A DNA stretch of 5,310 nt from positions 1 through 5,310 of the forward strand of contig DAOUHX010000457.1 of the NCBI GenBank assembly GCA_034428395.1, given 5' to 3'. The DNA comes from Bin5 sp034428395 (GTDB lineage Bacteria; Chloroflexota; Anaerolineae; Caldilineales; Caldilineaceae). The translations under genes were made by a program, and so were the position numbers. The notes under the pieces were generated by a model. It searched no databases and was not told the origin of the DNA. It saw only the letters and a list, made by a program, of their open reading frames with translations. Shown one piece after another: positions 5,014 to 5,310 of this stretch; the first letter of the stretch is position 1; each line of letters begins with the position of its first letter.

Positions 5014-5310
5014 ATGGCTGGCCTGTCGAAGACGATGCTCACTGCGGTGCGAGGGGTCGCAAAGCGGATTCTGCTGGCGTGGGAGCGTCTGGAGTCGGGG
5101 GTCAGTTTGGATTTGACTTCCAGCGCCTTCATAGAGAACCCATACCGCACCTACGAACAGCTGCGCCGGAAGGACCCCGTTCACCGCATGCGCTTAGTCG
5201 AGGCCTGGGCGTTGACCCGGTACGAAGATGTGCAGGACGTTCTGGTCGACCACAGGCGCTTTACGAATGCAGAGCGCAACTACGACTATATGGAGTATCG
5301 AACGTTTCTG
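5014..5310 (+). CDS. Cytochrome P450, N-terminal 99 residues (continues beyond the right edge)
   Basis: Haem-thiolate monooxygenase, normally using O2 and electrons from a ferredoxin or flavodoxin partner to hydroxylate a small organic substrate. The frame is open from ATG 5014 to the last base. Residues 1-30 form a basic, amphipathic lead without a clear membrane anchor, which fits a soluble bacterial enzyme. Typical N-terminal P450 sequence follows: FIENPYRTYEQLRRKDPVHR (39-58), then WALTRYEDVQDVLVDHRRFTN (65-85, in two parts: the beta-strand plus helix B of the family). The fragment ends at EYRTFL, just where the usual DPPDHTRLR segment should begin. The helix I Thr, ExxR and the haem-ligand Cys all lie outside, so intactness and subfamily cannot be judged. 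The start is supported by AAAGGGGG, although Met8 (5035) is an alternative. No redox partner is visible in the window. G+C is that of the background, unlike the recombinase. Confidence 0.9.
   Translation, partial: MAGLSKTMLTAVRGVAKRILLAWERLESGVSLDLTSSAFIENPYRTYEQLRRKDPVHRMRLVEAWALTRYEDVQDVLVDHRRFTNAERNYDYMEYRTFL

Noticed and set aside
1..5310. tRNA or rRNA genes, CRISPR arrays, retron or toxin-antitoxin pair
   Set aside because: I scanned for cloverleaf ends, regularly spaced direct repeats, reverse transcriptase motifs and paired small genes with SD sites and found none that hold up.

Overview
The window is bacterial chromosomal DNA: tightly ordered genes, Shine-Dalgarno (SD) sites and two lipoprotein signal peptides. 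The host lineage is an inference. A DUF4163/DUF3298-NodB lipoprotein with a Cys-Gln-Pro lipobox style, medium G+C background and a cytochrome P450 would fit a Chloroflexota (Anaerolineae/Caldilinea-like) or similar free-living bacterium. No marker gene here proves it.

Layout. (a) 1-2093, minus strand: the start of an unrecognised lipoprotein that runs off the left edge, preceded in the same direction by a complete 535-aa lipoprotein, a PdaC-like polysaccharide/peptidoglycan deacetylase with all five NodB motifs and a four-copy octapeptide repeat in its linker. (b) 2094-2500: a divergent control region with a possible promoter for the deacetylase, small inverted repeats and the leader of the next gene. 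(c) 2501-3514, plus strand: a complete tyrosine recombinase of 337 aa with the full catalytic set R-K-HxxR-W-Y. It is much richer in G+C than its neighbours and carries a perfect 14-6-14 inverted repeat inside codons 6-17. (d) 3515-about 4018, minus strand: the N-terminal half of a DUF1016/YhcG-type nuclease, cut off exactly where the recombinase gene ends. Its C-terminal PDDEXK nuclease half is absent. (e) 4022-5013: low-information accessory DNA with a possible transposase C-terminal scrap, two doubtful small ORFs and a candidate promoter. (f) 5014-5310, plus strand: the first 99 residues of a cytochrome P450 that runs off the right edge.

The deacetylase and lipoprotein are ordinary envelope genes, and the P450 starts an unrelated unit. 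Between them, 2.2-5.0 kb looks like an accessory patch: a foreign-looking recombinase next to a decapitated DUF1016 gene and possible IS debris. I do not see a convincing complete new system. The observation most worth following is the symmetric repeat inside the recombinase gene, whose geometry resembles a tyrosine-recombinase core site, together with the breakpoint in the DUF1016 gene at the recombinase 3' end.
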